DNA of 64,000 nucleotides, taken from contig OY970260.1 in NCBI GenBank assembly GCA_963715625.1, positions 62,001 through 126,000 on the forward strand, written 5' to 3'. A program made the translations under genes and the position numbers. The stretch's first letter is position 1, and every line of letters starts with the position of its first letter. Under the pieces are notes generated by a model. The model made no database searches and had not been told where the DNA came from. It worked only from the letters and a program-made list of their open reading frames with translations. Of this stretch, positions 31,152-39,155 are shown piece by piece. Origin of the DNA: VRUE01 sp963715625 (GTDB lineage: Bacteria; Actinomycetota; Thermoleophilia; Solirubrobacterales; 70-9).

Positions 31152-32371
31152 CAGACGGACACCAGCAGCCCGGTCAGGTAGAGGAGGGCGATCCCGGCGA
31201 GCAGGCCGGCGACCGATAGCGGGTGCAGGAGCCGCCCTTCGTCGTCGCGCATCGCCGGGGCGATCTGGACGATCACCCTGACGATCGCGCCGACGCCGAT
31301 CCCGAAGAGCAGCGCCCCCAGGCTCGGGTTGAAGGCGGCGGCGCCGATCCAGGCGCCGAGGATCGCGGGGGCGCCGGCGATCAGGCCGAGGGCGGCGAGA
31401 TGGCCGAAGCGGGCCCCCGCACTCGGCCCGGCGCCCTCGCGCAGCGGTGCGACGATCGCCAGCCCCTCGGTGGTGTTGTGGATCGCGAAGCCGACGACGA
31501 GGAAGGCGCCGAGGGCGAGCGCCCCGGTCGCGTAGGAGGAGCCGATCGCCAGGCCCTCGCCGAGGTTGTGGAGGCCGATGCCGATCGCGACCAGGAGCGC
31601 CATGTAGAGGCCGCCCTGGGCGGCGCTCCCGCCGGCGGCGAAGCGGCGCCTCGCCAGGTAGGCGTCGACCCCGGCCAGCAGCAGGTAGGCGACCAGCGCC
31701 CCGGCGAAGACCAGGACGGCGGCGCCGAAGGCGCCCGGCGCCGCGGCGGCGATGTCCAGACCCTCGAGCGTCGCGTCGATCGCCAGCAGCGCCAGCAGGC
31801 CGACGGTGAAGGCGATCAGGGCGCCGATCCAGCGCGCGTCGACCCGGCGCACGAAGGGCAGCCAGAGCATCCCGAGGCTGACCGGGATCACGCCGACGTA
31901 GATTCCCAGCAGCGCCATCAGGCCGAAGAAGCTGAGATCGGCCTCCGGCGTTTCCGCGGCGACGGGGATCGAGGCGTCAACGGTCCCCCCCGAGGCGGTG
32001 AGGATGAAGATCTCGTACGCCTCGCCCTCGATCCAGGGATAGGCGATCGTCAGCGTGGTCGAGCCGAGCCGCCCGATCTCGGTGCCGTCGCTGGCGGTGA
32101 AGGATGCGTAGGCGTCATTGACCGCGACCTGGGCGAATTGGACCGGGTCGGGCCCGTCGTTGCGCATGGTCAGCTCGATCTCGCCCGGCCGCAGCGTCGT
32201 GCGTTCGACGACGACCTCCTCGACCGGCGGGCCGGTCCGCTCGCCGAGCCCGGGGCCACCGAGCAGCGCGAAGGCGCCGATCGCGGCGGCGATCAGGGCG
32301 AGGGGGATCAGGCCCAGGAGCCAGGCCGGCATGCCGCCGGGAGCGCGCTCGGCCTGCGCCGCCGCCTCCAT
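31151..32371 (-). CDS. ZIP-family metal transporter with N-terminal periplasmic domain
   Basis: 406 residues from ATG 32371, which lies 3 bp from the stop of the oxidase gene. One N-terminal helix (GLIPLALIAAAIGAFALLGG), a ~110-residue beta-rich extracytoplasmic domain, then a ZIP core with GIGLHNLGEGLAIG (HxxxE) in one helix and FAIHNTTEGLAI (HNxxE) in the next. The family imports Zn, Mn or Fe. The extra N-terminal domain is not part of a standard ZIP and may deliver metal from, or pair with, the co-transcribed copper oxidase. Confidence 0.85.
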   Translation of the reverse strand: MEAAAQAERAPGGMPAWLLGLIPLALIAAAIGAFALLGGPGLGERTGPPVEEVVVERTTLRPGEIELTMRNDGPDPVQFAQVAVNDAYASFTASDGTEIGRLGSTTLTIAYPWIEGEAYEIFILTASGGTVDASIPVAAETPEADLSFFGLMALLGIYVGVIPVSLGMLWLPFVRRVDARWIGALIAFTVGLLALLAIDATLEGLDIAAAAPGAFGAAVLVFAGALVAYLLLAGVDAYLARRRFAAGGSAAQGGLYMALLVAIGIGLHNLGEGLAIGSSYATGALALGAFLVVGFAIHNTTEGLAIVAPLREGAGPSAGARFGHLAALGLIAGAPAILGAWIGAAAFNPSLGALLFGIGVGAIVRVIVQIAPAMRDDEGRLLHPLSVAGLLAGIALLYLTGLLVSV

Positions 32372-32373
32372 CA

Positions 32374-33504
32374 CTACACCTTCCTCCCGGCGCCGCCCCA
32401 GGGCAGGTCGCAGTACGCGGCCGACGCCGCGGCCGCGGTCAGCCGCGACGGGTTGCCGACCCGGAAGAAGCCGCTCCAACCCAGCTCGGCGAACTCGCTG
32501 ACGTGGGCGTGGAACATGTAGTCGCCGTCGAAGGGGAACTTCATCTCCAGGATCCCCCGCTGTCCCTGGCCCTGGATCACCGTGTCGGTGTACTCGCTCG
32601 GCTCGAGCGAGGTCCCGGTCGGGTAGTACTGGAAGAAGTTGGCGTGGACGTGGAGGGAGTTGAGCGGGTCGTACTCGAGCACGTTGACCAGGTAGACGCG
32701 CAGGAGCTCGTCGCGGCCCACCCGGATCGGCTCGTTGACATAGTGGAAGCCGACCGTGTTGACCGCATAGACCTCGTTGGAGAGGTCGAAGTTGGTGTCG
32801 AAGCCGTTCATCACCATCACCATCTCGTCGGCTTCGGGCCGGCCCTTCTTGGGGTCGATGACGAAGGCGCCGTAGAGGCCGCGCGAGATGTGGCTGGCCA
32901 GCGGCGAGACGTGACAGTGGTAGAGGTGGAGGCCGAAGGGCTCGGCGTCGAACTCGTAGGTGAACTCCTCGCCGGGACCGACCTGGCCACCGCCGCGGTT
33001 TTCGCCGATCCCCGGCATGCCGTCCATCAGGGCGGGGTGGATGCCGTGGAAGTGCATCGTGTGCGGGTGTTCGGAGGCGTTGAGGAAGCGTAGCCGCAGC
33101 TTCTCCCCCTCGCGGGCGCGCAGGGTCGGCCCCGGGACGCGGCCGTTGTAGGTCCAGGCCTCGTACTTGACCCCCGGCGCGACTTCGATCTCTTTGTCCT
33201 GGGCGACGATCTCCCACTCGCGCAGGACGCGGCCGCTGGCCAGGCGCCTGGTCTTGCCGTAGTCGAAGTCGCGCAGCAGCTCGGTCGGGTCGAAGCCGTT
33301 GGCGCGGTGGTTGACCGAGCGGCCGGGAGCGAAGCCGGCGTGGGCAAAGCCCTCATGGCCGGCGTGGCCGCTGTGGCCGGCCATCGCGCCGGCGGTGCCG
33401 GGACCGCTGGAGTCGCGCGGCAGCAACCCTTGGATGACCGGCAGGCTCGCCCCGGCCGCGAGGGCCCCGCCGAGCATCTTGCGCCTGCTGAGGCGGGAGC
33501 TCAC
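32374..33504 (-). CDS. Two-domain multicopper oxidase, Tat-exported
   Basis: 376 residues from GTG 33504. Twin-arginine-type signal SRRKMLGGALAAGAS, a His/Gly-rich linker, then cupredoxin domains with copper motifs HTMHFHG, LYHCHVSPLASH, NSLHVHANFF and FHAHVSEFAELGW. The length and motif order fit the two-domain laccase/nitrite-reductase-like class. Oxidation of metal ions such as Mn(II) or Fe(II) fits the ZIP transporter and DtxR regulator that follow in the same operon. Exact substrate not shown by sequence. Confidence 0.88.
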   Translation of the reverse strand: MSSRLSRRKMLGGALAAGASLPVIQGLLPRDSSGPGTAGAMAGHSGHAGHEGFAHAGFAPGRSVNHRANGFDPTELLRDFDYGKTRRLASGRVLREWEIVAQDKEIEVAPGVKYEAWTYNGRVPGPTLRAREGEKLRLRFLNASEHPHTMHFHGIHPALMDGMPGIGENRGGGQVGPGEEFTYEFDAEPFGLHLYHCHVSPLASHISRGLYGAFVIDPKKGRPEADEMVMVMNGFDTNFDLSNEVYAVNTVGFHYVNEPIRVGRDELLRVYLVNVLEYDPLNSLHVHANFFQYYPTGTSLEPSEYTDTVIQGQGQRGILEMKFPFDGDYMFHAHVSEFAELGWSGFFRVGNPSRLTAAAASAAYCDLPWGGAGRKV

Positions 33505-33523
33505 GCTTTTTGTTCCCGGGCAA

Positions 33524-33560
33524 ATTTAGACACGTCTAAATGATTTTGACACATCTAAAA
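33524..33560 (-). promoter_or_regulatory. Tandem DtxR/MntR-type operator ahead of the oxidase-ZIP-repressor operon
   Basis: ATTTAGAC-AC-GTCTAAAT (33524-33541) is an 8-2-8 inverted repeat; ATTTTGACACATCTAAAA (33543-33560) matches it at 15 of 18 positions one base later. They lie 20-56 bp upstream of the oxidase GTG, in an AT-rich pocket of an otherwise GC-rich sequence. Both resemble boxes of the TTTAG(N)CTAAA kind bound by DtxR/MntR proteins, and the operon's last gene encodes one. Confidence 0.8.
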
Positions 33561-33572
33561 GACGGTGGAGTA

Positions 33573-33640
33573 GGGCCATGGGGATGACCCCCGGCCGAGC
33601 AACAGCGGGAAGGCTCGTCCGGGGGTCATCCCCATGGCCC
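33573..33640. repeat. 68-bp palindromic element between the oxidase operon and ygfZ
   Basis: Perfect 22-bp arms (33573-33594, 33619-33640) and an inner cgagc/gctcg pair in the loop. GTAG (33570-33573) marks the left foot. It lies between two divergent genes, so it is not simply a terminator. Confidence 0.88.
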
Positions 33641-33665
33641 CGACACGGGTTCTTAGAATCGGTTC

Positions 33666-34670
33666 ATGACCGAAGCGACGGCAGTCGAGCTCGATGCTCA
33701 GTACCGGCAGTTGCGCGAGGAGTGCGGGCTGCTAGATCGGTCTGAGCGGGGGAAGCTGTTGCTGCGGGGGTCGGAGGCTGCCGAGTTCCTGCAGGGACAG
33801 CTGACCAATGACGTGGAGGGGCTCGAGCCGGGCGAGGGGTGCTACGCGGCGTTGCTGGACCGCAAGGGCCACATGCAGTCGGACATGCGCGTCCTCAACC
33901 CTTCCGGTGCGCCTTATGTGCCGATGAGTGGCATAAAGCGCACCGGAACGCAGGGGGAGGAGGCGATCTGGATCGACACCGAGCCCGAGCCGCTGGCGGT
34001 CGTGCGGCGGCATCTGGAGACCTACAAGATCGGGCGCGAGGTCGAGATGGAGGACGTGACGGGGAGGCGGGCGATCCTCTCGCTGATCGGGCCGCGCAGC
34101 GCCGACCTCGCGGGCACTCCGCCGCTTCCCGAGCACGCAAGCGAAGCGATCGCGGTGGGAGGAACCGAGTGCCTCGCGGTCGGCACGAGCGGTGGCATCG
34201 ACCTGATCGCGGCCACGGGCGACGCGGGGCGGCTGCGCGGGGCCCTGGTCAACGCCGGCGCGGTCGAGGTCGGACCGGAGGCGACGGAGATCCTCCGCAT
34301 CGAGGCGGGAACGCCGCGCTTCGGTGCCGAGATGGACAGCGGCACGATGCCCGCCGAGGCCGGCATCGTCGAGCGGGCCGTCAACTTCGAGAAGGGCTGC
34401 TACATCGGCCAGGAGACCGTCGCCCGGCTGCATTACCGGGGCAAGCCGAACCGGCGCTTGCGCGGGCTGCGGCTATCGGCTCCGGTGCCTGCCGGCGCCG
34501 CGCTGGCGCTGGGCGACAAGGAGGTCGGCAGGATCGGCAGCAGCTGCGTCTCCCCCCTCCGTGGCCCGATCGCGCTCGCGGTCCTGCGCCGCGAGGCGGA
34601 GCCGGGTGCGGAGCTGGCCGTAGGTGAAGATGGCGTTACGGCCCGCGTGGCCGACTTGCCCTTCGGCTGA
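33666..34670 (+). CDS. ygfZ: YgfZ/GcvT-like folate-binding protein
   Basis: 334 residues from ATG 33666. Folate-binding fold of the GcvT/YgfZ group with the signature KGCYIGQE (Cys essential in YgfZ). YgfZ supports assembly or repair of iron-sulfur proteins in the cytoplasm. N-terminal LLDRSERGKLLLRG and FLQGQLTNDV are typical. Residues 79-94 (PSGAPYVPMSGIKRTG) are encoded by a 47-bp palindromic element, in frame, at a loop between two strands; the gene remains open throughout. Confidence 0.88.
   Translation: MTEATAVELDAQYRQLREECGLLDRSERGKLLLRGSEAAEFLQGQLTNDVEGLEPGEGCYAALLDRKGHMQSDMRVLNPSGAPYVPMSGIKRTGTQGEEAIWIDTEPEPLAVVRRHLETYKIGREVEMEDVTGRRAILSLIGPRSADLAGTPPLPEHASEAIAVGGTECLAVGTSGGIDLIAATGDAGRLRGALVNAGAVEVGPEATEILRIEAGTPRFGAEMDSGTMPAEAGIVERAVNFEKGCYIGQETVARLHYRGKPNRRLRGLRLSAPVPAGAALALGDKEVGRIGSSCVSPLRGPIALAVLRREAEPGAELAVGEDGVTARVADLPFG
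33902..33948. repeat. 47-bp palindromic element, copy C, inside ygfZ
   Basis: Begins ttccggtgcgccttatgtgc and ends gcgcaccggaa, the same outer arms and exact length as copies at 14972 and 22495. The inner sequence differs but is again self-complementary (tgcc-gatgag-tggca). It is translated. Confidence 0.88.
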
Positions 34671-34739
34671 CGACTGACTCCCGGGTTGACGTGCCCGCGG
34701 GGGCGCGACTGGCCAAGCTGGGCGGTGCACGCGGCCGCT

Positions 34740-34760
34740 GCGCGTAGCAGCGCTACGCGC
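34740..34760. terminator. Hairpin after ygfZ
   Basis: gcgcgtag-cagcg-ctacgcgc, a perfect 8-bp stem with a 5-nt loop, 70 bp after the ygfZ stop. Shares the core tagcagcgcta with the hairpin at 17343-17365 although the outer stem differs. No T run. Confidence 0.5.
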
Positions 34761-34846
34761 GAGGGCGTGGGTGCCGATCCAGCGCCGCGCCAGGCGCGTC
34801 ATCCGAGGGTGCGGCAATTGGAGTCAATCGTCTAGATTCCGCCGCG

Positions 34847-35332
34847 ATGGGTCGTGGGAGAGGCAGAATCGCCGCGGGGCTCGCACTCGGCGCGTTGGCC
34901 CTGGTCACGGTCGGCTGCGGCGCCCAGGAGAGCGCGAACGAGCCGCGCCCGCAGCCGCCGACCCGCGTCAGCGTGACTATCACGCCGAGGGCGATCACCG
35001 TGCAGCCGCCGCGGATCGCGATCGGCCTCGAACCGAGCCAGCAGATCCCCCAGAACCGGCACGCCGGCCAGCCCCCGATCCGCTCCAGCGCTCCTGTCAA
35101 CATCGTCTTCGTCACCGCCAACCTGACCGACTTCGACTCCAGGCTGGAGATCCGCGGCCGCAAGAACGCCGCCTCCGGGCTGCTCGTCGCCAACGGCAAC
35201 GGCTCGCTGCTCACCTCGCTGCCGACCGGCGTCTACGCCGTCGGTGCCGCCGACGTCCCGGGCGCCAAGCCGGCCCGCTTCGCCGTCGGCCCCTACCGCA
35301 CCACCTCGCAGAACGACGTTCTGCTGCCGTAA
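34847..35332 (+). CDS. Putative lipoprotein of unknown function
   Basis: 161 residues from ATG 34847. Signal peptide GRIAAGLALGALALVTVGC with a lipobox (TVGC), then RVSVTITPRAITVQPPRI, APVNIVFVTANLTDFDSRLE and a C-terminal AKPARFAVGPYRTTSQNDV, a beta-rich layout suggesting a small extracytoplasmic immunoglobulin-like domain. No catalytic motif seen. It precedes rmuC by 55 bp. Confidence 0.65.
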   Translation: MGRGRGRIAAGLALGALALVTVGCGAQESANEPRPQPPTRVSVTITPRAITVQPPRIAIGLEPSQQIPQNRHAGQPPIRSSAPVNIVFVTANLTDFDSRLEIRGRKNAASGLLVANGNGSLLTSLPTGVYAVGAADVPGAKPARFAVGPYRTTSQNDVLLP

Positions 35333-35387
35333 ATAGCGACATTTCGAGCATGCCGGTACGTCTGAGCCGGTCGTCACCATCGTCGGC

Positions 35388-36587
35388 GTGACCATCGTTT
35401 TGGCAATCGCCGTGCTCGCGCTCATCGCGACCGTCGCCTACCTGGCGACGCGCAAACCGCCCGAGCAGGCGCCCGTCGACCACGGACCGGCGATCCAGGA
35501 GGCGACAGCGCAGGCGGTCGCCGACCTGCTGCGGGTCAACGAGGAGTCGCGCAAGGTGGACTCCCAGGCGGCGGAAGCGGCGCTGCAGAAGCGCGAGGCT
35601 GAGTTCCGCCGCCTGACCGAGCCGATCGGCAAGAACCTGGAGCGGATCGAAAAGGAGGTCTCCACCCTCAGCCGCGACCGCGGCAAGGCAGACGAGGCGA
35701 TGCGAACGCTGCTGGGCGAGATGAAGGCAGGGCTCGGCGACCTCGGCACCCAGACGGGAACCCTGGTCAAGGCGCTGCGCCAGCCGCAGACGCGGGGCAA
35801 GTGGGGAGAGGTGCAGTTGAAGCGCTGCGTCGAGATCGCCGGCATGACCGAGCACGTCAACTTCGAGCTGCAGCAGACGATGAGCGACGGCGAGACCGTC
35901 CTGAGGCCAGATGCCGTGGTGATGCTCCCCGGCGACCGCCGCGTGGTGATCGACTCCAAGGTGCCGCTCGACGCCTACCTCGAGGTGCTCGAGGCCGAGG
36001 AGGAGGCGACCCGCAAGGGCGAGCTGATCCGTCACGCCCGCCAGGTGCGCGACCACATCACCAAGCTCTCCTCGAAGCGCTACCAGGACCAGTTCGAGAG
36101 CGGTGAGACGCCCGACTTCGTCGTCTGCTTCATGCCGTCGGAGGCCGCCCTGCACGCCGCCTTCGAGGCCGAGCCGTCGCTCTATGACTACGCGCTCGAG
36201 CAGAAGATCCTGATCGCGACGCCGACCACGCTGGTTGGGCTGCTGCGAACGGTGGAGCTCGGCTGGCGCCAGGAGCAGATCGCCGAGCAGGCGCAGGAGA
36301 TAGCCGCTGCGGCCCGCGAGCTGCACAGCCGCACCGGCTCCTTCCTCGAGCACTTCGCCAAGGCCGGGCGCCAGCTCAACTCGGCGACGAAATCGTTCGA
36401 CGACGCGGTCGGCTCGCTGGAGACGAGGATCATGCCGCAGCTTCGCCGCATCGAGGAGATGGGAGCGGCCTCGGGCAAGGAGCTGGAGGAACCGCATAGG
36501 GTCGACCGCGCGGTGCGCCCGATCCTCGCCGATGAGCTGAAGGAGCTCGAGGCGGCCACGGAGGCCGAGGCCCCCGTGCTCGATTAG
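35388..36587 (+). CDS. rmuC: DNA recombination protein RmuC homologue
   Basis: 399 residues from GTG 35388. One N-terminal membrane helix (TIVLAIAVLALIATVAYLAT), a long coiled coil (~40-130), then the RmuC core with RGKWGEVQLKRCVEIAGM, RPDAVVMLPGDRRVVIDSKV and VCFMPSEAALHAAFEAEP, which belongs to the PD-(D/E)XK nuclease superfamily (Asp...Asp-Ser-Lys). In E. coli RmuC limits DNA inversion between short inverted repeats, which is suggestive in a window so rich in inverted repeats. Stops 40 bp before ccr. Confidence 0.9.
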   Translation: MTIVLAIAVLALIATVAYLATRKPPEQAPVDHGPAIQEATAQAVADLLRVNEESRKVDSQAAEAALQKREAEFRRLTEPIGKNLERIEKEVSTLSRDRGKADEAMRTLLGEMKAGLGDLGTQTGTLVKALRQPQTRGKWGEVQLKRCVEIAGMTEHVNFELQQTMSDGETVLRPDAVVMLPGDRRVVIDSKVPLDAYLEVLEAEEEATRKGELIRHARQVRDHITKLSSKRYQDQFESGETPDFVVCFMPSEAALHAAFEAEPSLYDYALEQKILIATPTTLVGLLRTVELGWRQEQIAEQAQEIAAAARELHSRTGSFLEHFAKAGRQLNSATKSFDDAVGSLETRIMPQLRRIEEMGAASGKELEEPHRVDRAVRPILADELKELEAATEAEAPVLD

Positions 36588-36627
36588 GATTCGGCACCCG
36601 TTTCCCGAAGACCCGCGGAGGACCCAG

Positions 36628-37890
36628 TTGGCCGTTGACACGAGCGCAGTCGCGAAGTTGGACGTCGAGCCCGGAGCCCTGCCCGAGACGATGGCAGCCT
36701 GGGTCATCCGCGAGGAGCGGCAGGGCGAGCCCAACGACGCTTTCCAGCTAGAGCAGATCGAGGTTCCCGAGCCAGGGGCCTTCGAGGCGATCGTCCGCGT
36801 GATGGCGGCCGGGGTCAACTTCAACAACGTCTGGGCGGCGCTGGGCAAGCCGGTCTCGGTCTTCGGCTACGGCGACCACCCCGAGCACGGCCACCACATC
36901 GGCGGCTCCGACGCCTCGGGGATCGTCTGGAAGGTCGGCGAGGGCGTCACCCGCTGGAAGCCCGGCGACGAGGTCGTCGTCCACTGCAACCAGGCCTCCT
37001 ACGAGGACGTCGAGGTGCACGGCCTCGACCCGCTGGCCGCGCCGAGCCAGAAGATCTGGGGCTACGAGACGACCTGGGGCTCCTTCGCCCAGTTCACCAA
37101 GGTGCAGGCGCAGCAGCTCCTCCCCCGCCCCCAGAGCCTCTCCTGGGCCGAGTCCTCCGCCTACGGCCTCACCTACTTCACCGCCTACCGGATGCTGATC
37201 GACCAGTGCAAGCTGCAGCCCGGCCACAACGTCTTGATCTGGGGCGCCGCCGGCGGCCTCGGCGTCTTCGCCGTGCAGCTCTGCAAGGCGGCCGGGGCCA
37301 ACGCGGTCGGCGTCGTCTCCTCCGAGGAGAAGGGCGAGCTGGTCAAGCAGCTCGGCGCCGTCGACTACATCAACCGGGCCGAGTTCGGCGAGATGATGCG
37401 GACGCCGGAGAACCTCGCCGACAAGGCCGCCGACAAGGAGCGCTTCAAAGCCTCGCGGGGCTTCGCCAAGCGGGTCAAGGAGATCCTCGGCGACGCCCCC
37501 GACATCGTCTTCGAGCACGTCGGCCAGGCGACCTTCCCGACCTCGGTCTTCGTCGTCAAGCCCTTCGGCAAGGTCGTCATCTGCGGCGCCACCTCGGGCT
37601 TCCAGCTCGACTTCGACGTGCGCTACCTGTGGATGCGCCAGAAGCAGATCATCGGCTCGCACTTCGCCAACGCGTATGAGTGCATGAAGGCAAACCAGCT
37701 GATGGCCGAGGGCAAGGTCCGCCCGGTGATCTGGAAGACGATGGGCTTCGACGGCGTCGCCGAGGCGCACCAGCTACTGCACGAAAACAAGCACCTCGGC
37801 AAGATCTCGATCCTGGTCGGGGCCGAGTCCGAGAGCGAGGGCCGCAACGAAGACGGCCCGGGCGCGATCCGGGCGGAGGTGGGAGCCTGA
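36628..37890 (+). CDS. ccr: Crotonyl-CoA carboxylase/reductase
   Basis: 420 residues from TTG 36628 (GGAGG 7 bases upstream). Catalyses NADPH-dependent reductive carboxylation of crotonyl-CoA to ethylmalonyl-CoA, the key step of the ethylmalonyl-CoA pathway. MDR-fold enzyme without zinc ligands: VNFNNVWAALGKPVSVF (N-terminal active-site Asn), YGDHPEHGHHIGGSDASGIV, YETTWGSFAQF, GAAGGLGVFAVQLCKAAGA (NADPH loop) and GSHFANAYE with the histidine expected in the CO2 pocket. Plain enoyl reductases lack this set. The next gene overlaps its stop. Confidence 0.95.
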   Translation: MAVDTSAVAKLDVEPGALPETMAAWVIREERQGEPNDAFQLEQIEVPEPGAFEAIVRVMAAGVNFNNVWAALGKPVSVFGYGDHPEHGHHIGGSDASGIVWKVGEGVTRWKPGDEVVVHCNQASYEDVEVHGLDPLAAPSQKIWGYETTWGSFAQFTKVQAQQLLPRPQSLSWAESSAYGLTYFTAYRMLIDQCKLQPGHNVLIWGAAGGLGVFAVQLCKAAGANAVGVVSSEEKGELVKQLGAVDYINRAEFGEMMRTPENLADKAADKERFKASRGFAKRVKEILGDAPDIVFEHVGQATFPTSVFVVKPFGKVVICGATSGFQLDFDVRYLWMRQKQIIGSHFANAYECMKANQLMAEGKVRPVIWKTMGFDGVAEAHQLLHENKHLGKISILVGAESESEGRNEDGPGAIRAEVGA

Positions 37891-38183
37891 TGACCGAGGT
37901 TTGCGTGCTGGACTGGCACGTCGCCCCCTTCCGGGCCGACCGCTTTCTCGACATCTGGGAGCCGGCGGCGGCAAAGATGCCCGCCTTCGGCGCCAAGAGC
38001 TGGTCGCTGACCCGCTCGACCGACGACCCGCTGGCGATCCGCCAGTCCTCGGTCTGGGAGAGCCGCGTCAACTTCGAGCGCTACTGGTTCTCGGATGAGA
38101 TCGAGGCAGCCCGCGCCGCCGTCATCGACCTCTACGACCTGCCGCTGCTGCCCACCTGGCACGAACTGCTCGTCAGCGAGTAA
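37890..38183 (+). CDS. Small dimeric-barrel-like protein coupled to ccr
   Basis: 97 residues; ATG 37890 overlaps the ccr stop by one base (TGATG), so translation is coupled. MTEVCVLDWHVAPFRADRFL, SWSLTRSTDDPLAIRQSSVW and NFERYWFSDEIEAARAAVID read as the beta-alpha-beta-beta pattern of an antibiotic-biosynthesis-monooxygenase/dimeric ferredoxin-like domain. No family confidently recognised. It may modulate or accompany Ccr; this is inference from position alone. Confidence 0.6.
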   Translation: MTEVCVLDWHVAPFRADRFLDIWEPAAAKMPAFGAKSWSLTRSTDDPLAIRQSSVWESRVNFERYWFSDEIEAARAAVIDLYDLPLLPTWHELLVSE

Positions 38184-38197
38184 GTAAGCCGCTTCAT

Positions 38198-38497
38198 TCA
38201 GGCTCGCTCCAACGGCGCCATCGTCAGGCCGGCGGACTTGAGCTGCTGCCAGTAGTGCTCGGCGGGCTCGCGCGGCCCCGACCAGACGGTCGCCAGGCCG
38301 TTGTTGTGGATGCTCTCGGCCAGCTGGTGGCCCTGCTCCAGCGATACCCCCGGCAGGACGCGCGCCAGGGTCTCGGCGACGTGATCGAAGGTGTTGTGGC
38401 TGTCGTTGCGGACGATCACGCGCCAGTCACCCCCCAGGTCCGAGCCTGGCCCCTTGGTGCGCGGCCTCTCCACTGTCGAAGTCGACACGCCCGCCAT
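38198..38497 (-). CDS. clpS: ATP-dependent Clp protease adaptor ClpS
   Basis: 99 residues from ATG 38497. ClpS core WRVIVRNDSHNTFDHVAETL (the Asn-Asp and Asn-Thr-Phe of the N-degron pocket), HQLAESIHNNGLATVWSG and a C-terminal helix. Delivers N-end-rule substrates to ClpAP/ClpCP. Stands alone, tail to tail with the ccr operon, and divergent from a small winged-helix gene. Confidence 0.92.
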   Translation of the reverse strand: MAGVSTSTVERPRTKGPGSDLGGDWRVIVRNDSHNTFDHVAETLARVLPGVSLEQGHQLAESIHNNGLATVWSGPREPAEHYWQQLKSAGLTMAPLERA

Positions 38498-38568
38498 TAT
38501 GCGGAAAGTCTCCGCGCCGGCGAGGTGCGGCTGTCCGAGGGGCTCCATCTTTCATCTTAAAGTGCACT

Positions 38569-38587
38569 TAACTACTCAAGTTAGTTA
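38569..38587. promoter_or_regulatory. Inverted repeat between clpS and the winged-helix gene
   Basis: TAACTA-CTCAAGT-TAGTTA in an AT-rich stretch between two divergent genes, 52 bp before the winged-helix ATG. A candidate operator for that regulator. Confidence 0.45.
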
Positions 38588-38638
38588 TGGCCCTAGACTG
38601 CTCAGCACCGATGCGAACCAGTCTGGAGGCCCGGACCC

Positions 38639-38908
38639 ATGCCACCGCGTCCTGTTTCGATTGACCAGAGCCTGGCCAAGGCGCTGTCGAGCTCGCTGCG
38701 CGCAGAAGCGCTGACCTTGATAGCCGAAGGGGTCGACAGCCCGAAGCTGATCGCCGAGAGGCTCGACCTCGACCTGCGCCACGTCGCCTACCACGTCCGG
38801 GTGCTGCGTAACCTGGGCTGCATCGAACTGGCCGGAACGCGGCCGCGGCGCGGCGCGACCGAACACGTCTACCGGCTGGCGGACCGGGCGCTGGAGAAGG
38901 GCGAGTAG
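38639..38908 (+). CDS. Small winged helix-turn-helix protein (ArsR/HTH_20 type)
   Basis: 89 residues from ATG 38639. SIDQSLAKALSSSLRAEALT, then a helix-turn-helix DSPKLIAERLDLDLRHVAYH and a short wing ELAGTRPRRGATEHVYRL. Resembles the ArsR-like HTH_20 regulators without an effector domain. Target unknown; the palindrome at 38569 upstream would be the natural autoregulatory site. Confidence 0.8.
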   Translation: MPPRPVSIDQSLAKALSSSLRAEALTLIAEGVDSPKLIAERLDLDLRHVAYHVRVLRNLGCIELAGTRPRRGATEHVYRLADRALEKGE

Positions 38909-38925
38909 CGGGGGGTCTTTGGCAG

Positions 38926-39064
38926 GGGAGCCTGGCCGTCCTCCAGGCGAATTGAGCACCGCGCGCTCTGCGCGCGGTGCAATGGAGTGCGCGGCTACGC
39001 CGCGCCCCAGACCGGATTGCATAGGCCGCTTCGCGACATTCGCCTGGAGGACGGCCAGGCTCCC
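38926..39064. repeat. 139-bp composite palindromic element
   Basis: Perfect 27-bp outer arms (38926-38952, 39038-39064). Inside are two more hairpins: gcaccgcgcgc-tct-gcgcgcggtgc (38956-38980) and gcgcggc-tac-gccgcgc (38989-39005). No reading frame of interest. Together with the next element it fills the 344-bp gap between the winged-helix gene and the secreted-protein gene. Confidence 0.88.
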
Positions 39065-39155
39065 TCTCAACACGTCACCGAGTGACGCCCAGATTGCGAA
39101 CCCGGTACCAGGGTCCCCAAGCTTTTAAAAGAGCTTTCGAGCTTCGTGCGCTGTT

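Noticed and set aside
35211..36848. 545-residue minus-strand frame opposite rmuC
   Set aside because: Low-complexity Leu/Arg/Gly-rich product with no motif; the opposite strand has clear RmuC motifs.
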